Positions 12,977-14,134 of a stretch of 14,134 bases of DNA are shown here, one piece after another. Every line of letters begins with the position of its first letter. Position 1 is the first letter of the stretch. The notes beneath the pieces are model-generated. The model had not been told where the DNA came from and made no database searches. It was given only the letters and a program-made list of their open reading frames with translations. Where the stretch lies: contig CAJUMC010000036.1 of NCBI GenBank assembly GCA_910587085.1, positions 16,423 to 30,556 of the forward strand, in the 5' to 3' direction. This stretch comes from an uncultured Lachnospiraceae bacterium (GTDB taxonomy: Bacteria; Bacillota; Clostridia; Lachnospirales; Lachnospiraceae). The position numbers and the translations under genes are program-made.

Positions 12977-13921
12977 TCACAGCTCCTCCGTAGGAACCGT
13001 GATCTCCTCCAGCAGCTCCCGGAATACCGCAGAATCACCGGACTGCCGAAGAATACCGCGGTATCCGAGCCGGTGTGCCAGAACACACGGAGCCAGCCTG
13101 CGGATATCCTCCGGCAGCACATAATCGCGCCCGGAAAGAGCTGCAGCGACCTGCGATGCACCATAGAGCGCCATCGCTCCGCGCGTAGACGCCCCCACGG
13201 AGATATCCGCGTGGTTTCTCGTCTTTTCAACAATATCCATCAGGTAGCCCGCGGACGCACTTCCGACATTCACCTCACGGTACAATGCACGCAGCTGCCC
13301 GATCTCGTCCGGCGATACCGCACATTCCAGATCGTCAAGCAGGCGTGAGGTTTCCGGCCGCGCCAGCACGGCAAGCTCCTCCTCCCGTTTCATATATCCA
13401 AGTGACAGCTTCATAAAAAACCGGTCAAGCTGCGCCTCCGGCAGCGGAAACGTCCCCTGAGATTCCAGCGGATTCTGTGTCGCCGCGACAAGAAACGGTT
13501 CCGGAAGACTGTGTGTCACGCCGTCGATCGTAACCTGACCCTCTGCCATCGCCTCCAGAAGGCTTGACTGTGTGCGGGGCGCCGCGCGGTTGATCTCGTC
13601 CGCAAGCACAATATTGGCAAATACCGGCCCGCGGCGCAGCTCAAACTCCCCCGTCTTCATATTATAAAAATTGATGCCCGTCACATCGGACGGCATAACA
13701 TCCGGCGTGAACTGTATTCTTTTAAATTCTCCTCCCACCGTTCTGGCAAAGGCGCGCAGCAGCATGGTTTTCCCCGTCCCGGGCACATCCTCCAGCAGCA
13801 CATGCCCGCCGCACAAAAAGCTGATCGTCAGCTTCTCAATAATCTCCTCCTTGCCGACAATAATTTCAGAGCAATTCTCAATTATCTTTTTCCGAAAATC
13901 CGTAAACCGACCGGTATCCAT
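12977..13921 (-). CDS. MoxR-family AAA+ ATPase (YeaC-like)
   Basis: MoxR ATPases are hexameric AAA+ proteins thought to act as chaperones that remodel or activate partner proteins, often ones with von Willebrand A-type folds. In this 314-aa protein the Walker A motif is EDVPGTGKT (44-52), Walker B is IVLADEINRA (104-113), sensor 1 is ATQNP (147-151) and the arginine finger is probably Arg167 in LDRF. The family block GASTRG with Arg247 (sensor 2 region) lies in the helical lid domain. All catalytic residues appear intact and the length is normal. The ATG at 13921 has GGAG about 8 nt upstream. It is the first gene of a tight operon with the DUF58 gene (4-nt gap) and the DUF4129-like membrane protein. 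I could not identify its promoter in the AT-rich DNA upstream. Confidence 0.95.
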   Translation of the reverse strand: MDTGRFTDFRKKIIENCSEIIVGKEEIIEKLTISFLCGGHVLLEDVPGTGKTMLLRAFARTVGGEFKRIQFTPDVMPSDVTGINFYNMKTGEFELRRGPVFANIVLADEINRAAPRTQSSLLEAMAEGQVTIDGVTHSLPEPFLVAATQNPLESQGTFPLPEAQLDRFFMKLSLGYMKREEELAVLARPETSRLLDDLECAVSPDEIGQLRALYREVNVGSASAGYLMDIVEKTRNHADISVGASTRGAMALYGASQVAAALSGRDYVLPEDIRRLAPCVLAHRLGYRGILRQSGDSAVFRELLEEITVPTEEL

Positions 13922-14134
13922 CCCTTTTTCTCCGTCCTGATAAAATCTGCTTCCGCCGGAAGTTCCGGTGAAGGTATTTGTGGATATTATTTGGTAAATA
14001 GTAATGATATAAACGAATAAATCTAATAATTATGTCCGCGCCTCTTCACTTCCCGCTTACACAACTTATCCAGTTATAATTATAAATTAACCTAGATTAT
14101 TCACGGCACAGCCATGAAAATGGCTGAAAGCCAC
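13922..14134. other. AT-rich upstream region of the MoxR operon
   Basis: About 210 bases with no gene I can support. The stretch 13975-14105 is markedly AT-rich and contains several -10-like sequences on the minus strand (for example TATAAT near 14079-14084). None has a good -35 at the right distance, so I do not name a promoter. At 14109-14126 CAGCCAT and ATGGCTG form a perfect 7-bp hairpin with a GAAA loop on the plus strand. It may belong to a feature cut by the window edge. Confidence 0.4.

Noticed and set aside
12973..13233. Upstream extension of the DUF58 frame
   Set aside because: It overlaps the 3' end of moxR out of frame and does not resemble DUF58; the start at 12972 begins with a membrane helix and has a ribosome binding site.
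14062..14073. 12-bp sequence CAACTTATCCAG shared with 2417-2428, DnaA-box-like
   Set aside because: A few 12-mer matches are expected by chance in 14 kb, and it is not a true DnaA box; the nearby TGTGGATAT also has a mismatch and stands alone.

Overview
The window looks like a chromosomal segment of an anaerobic Firmicute, most likely a Lachnospiraceae-type clostridium with fairly high GC. The evidence is the family-typical protein sequences, strong GGAGG-type ribosome binding sites, the secG-rnr-smpB-ssrA synteny seen across Firmicutes, and a CBS/DRTGG-type manganese pyrophosphatase of the clostridial kind. I see no insertion sequence, integrase, CRISPR array, phage gene or tRNA gene. Most of the window is conserved housekeeping DNA, and the unusual signals are small-scale.

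Left part (1-2474): one plus-strand gene encodes a cytoplasmic heparinase II/III-family polysaccharide-lyase-like protein. It has its own extended -10 promoter with an inverted repeat next to it. It converges on ssrA, and the two share a bidirectional terminator at 2433-2474.

Middle (2478-10353): all genes are on the minus strand. In transcription order they are gpmI (glycolysis), secG (Sec translocon), rnr (RNase R), smpB, a CBS/DRTGG-regulated inorganic pyrophosphatase, and ssrA (tmRNA). SmpB, tmRNA and RNase R together make up trans-translation: they rescue stalled ribosomes, tag the nascent chain and degrade the faulty mRNA. Consensus-like promoters are visible for gpmI, secG and ssrA. 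A strong hairpin terminator lies between secG and rnr. A 41-bp tandem repeat lies between rnr and smpB.

Right part (10442-13921): a minus-strand operon encodes a MoxR AAA+ ATPase, a DUF58 protein and a polytopic membrane protein with a DUF4129-like tail. The genes are separated by 4 nt and then overlap by 4 nt (GTGA). This is the usual MoxR-DUF58-TgpA/YebA arrangement, but the third protein has only a short loop where the transglutaminase core is normally found.

Nothing here is clearly a wholly new system. The best leads are the transglutaminase-less TgpA-like protein, the 15-bp coding repeat and lysine/asparagine-rich N-terminus of RNase R, the 41-bp hairpin-containing tandem repeat upstream of smpB, and the nucleotide-sensing pyrophosphatase placed between smpB and ssrA.
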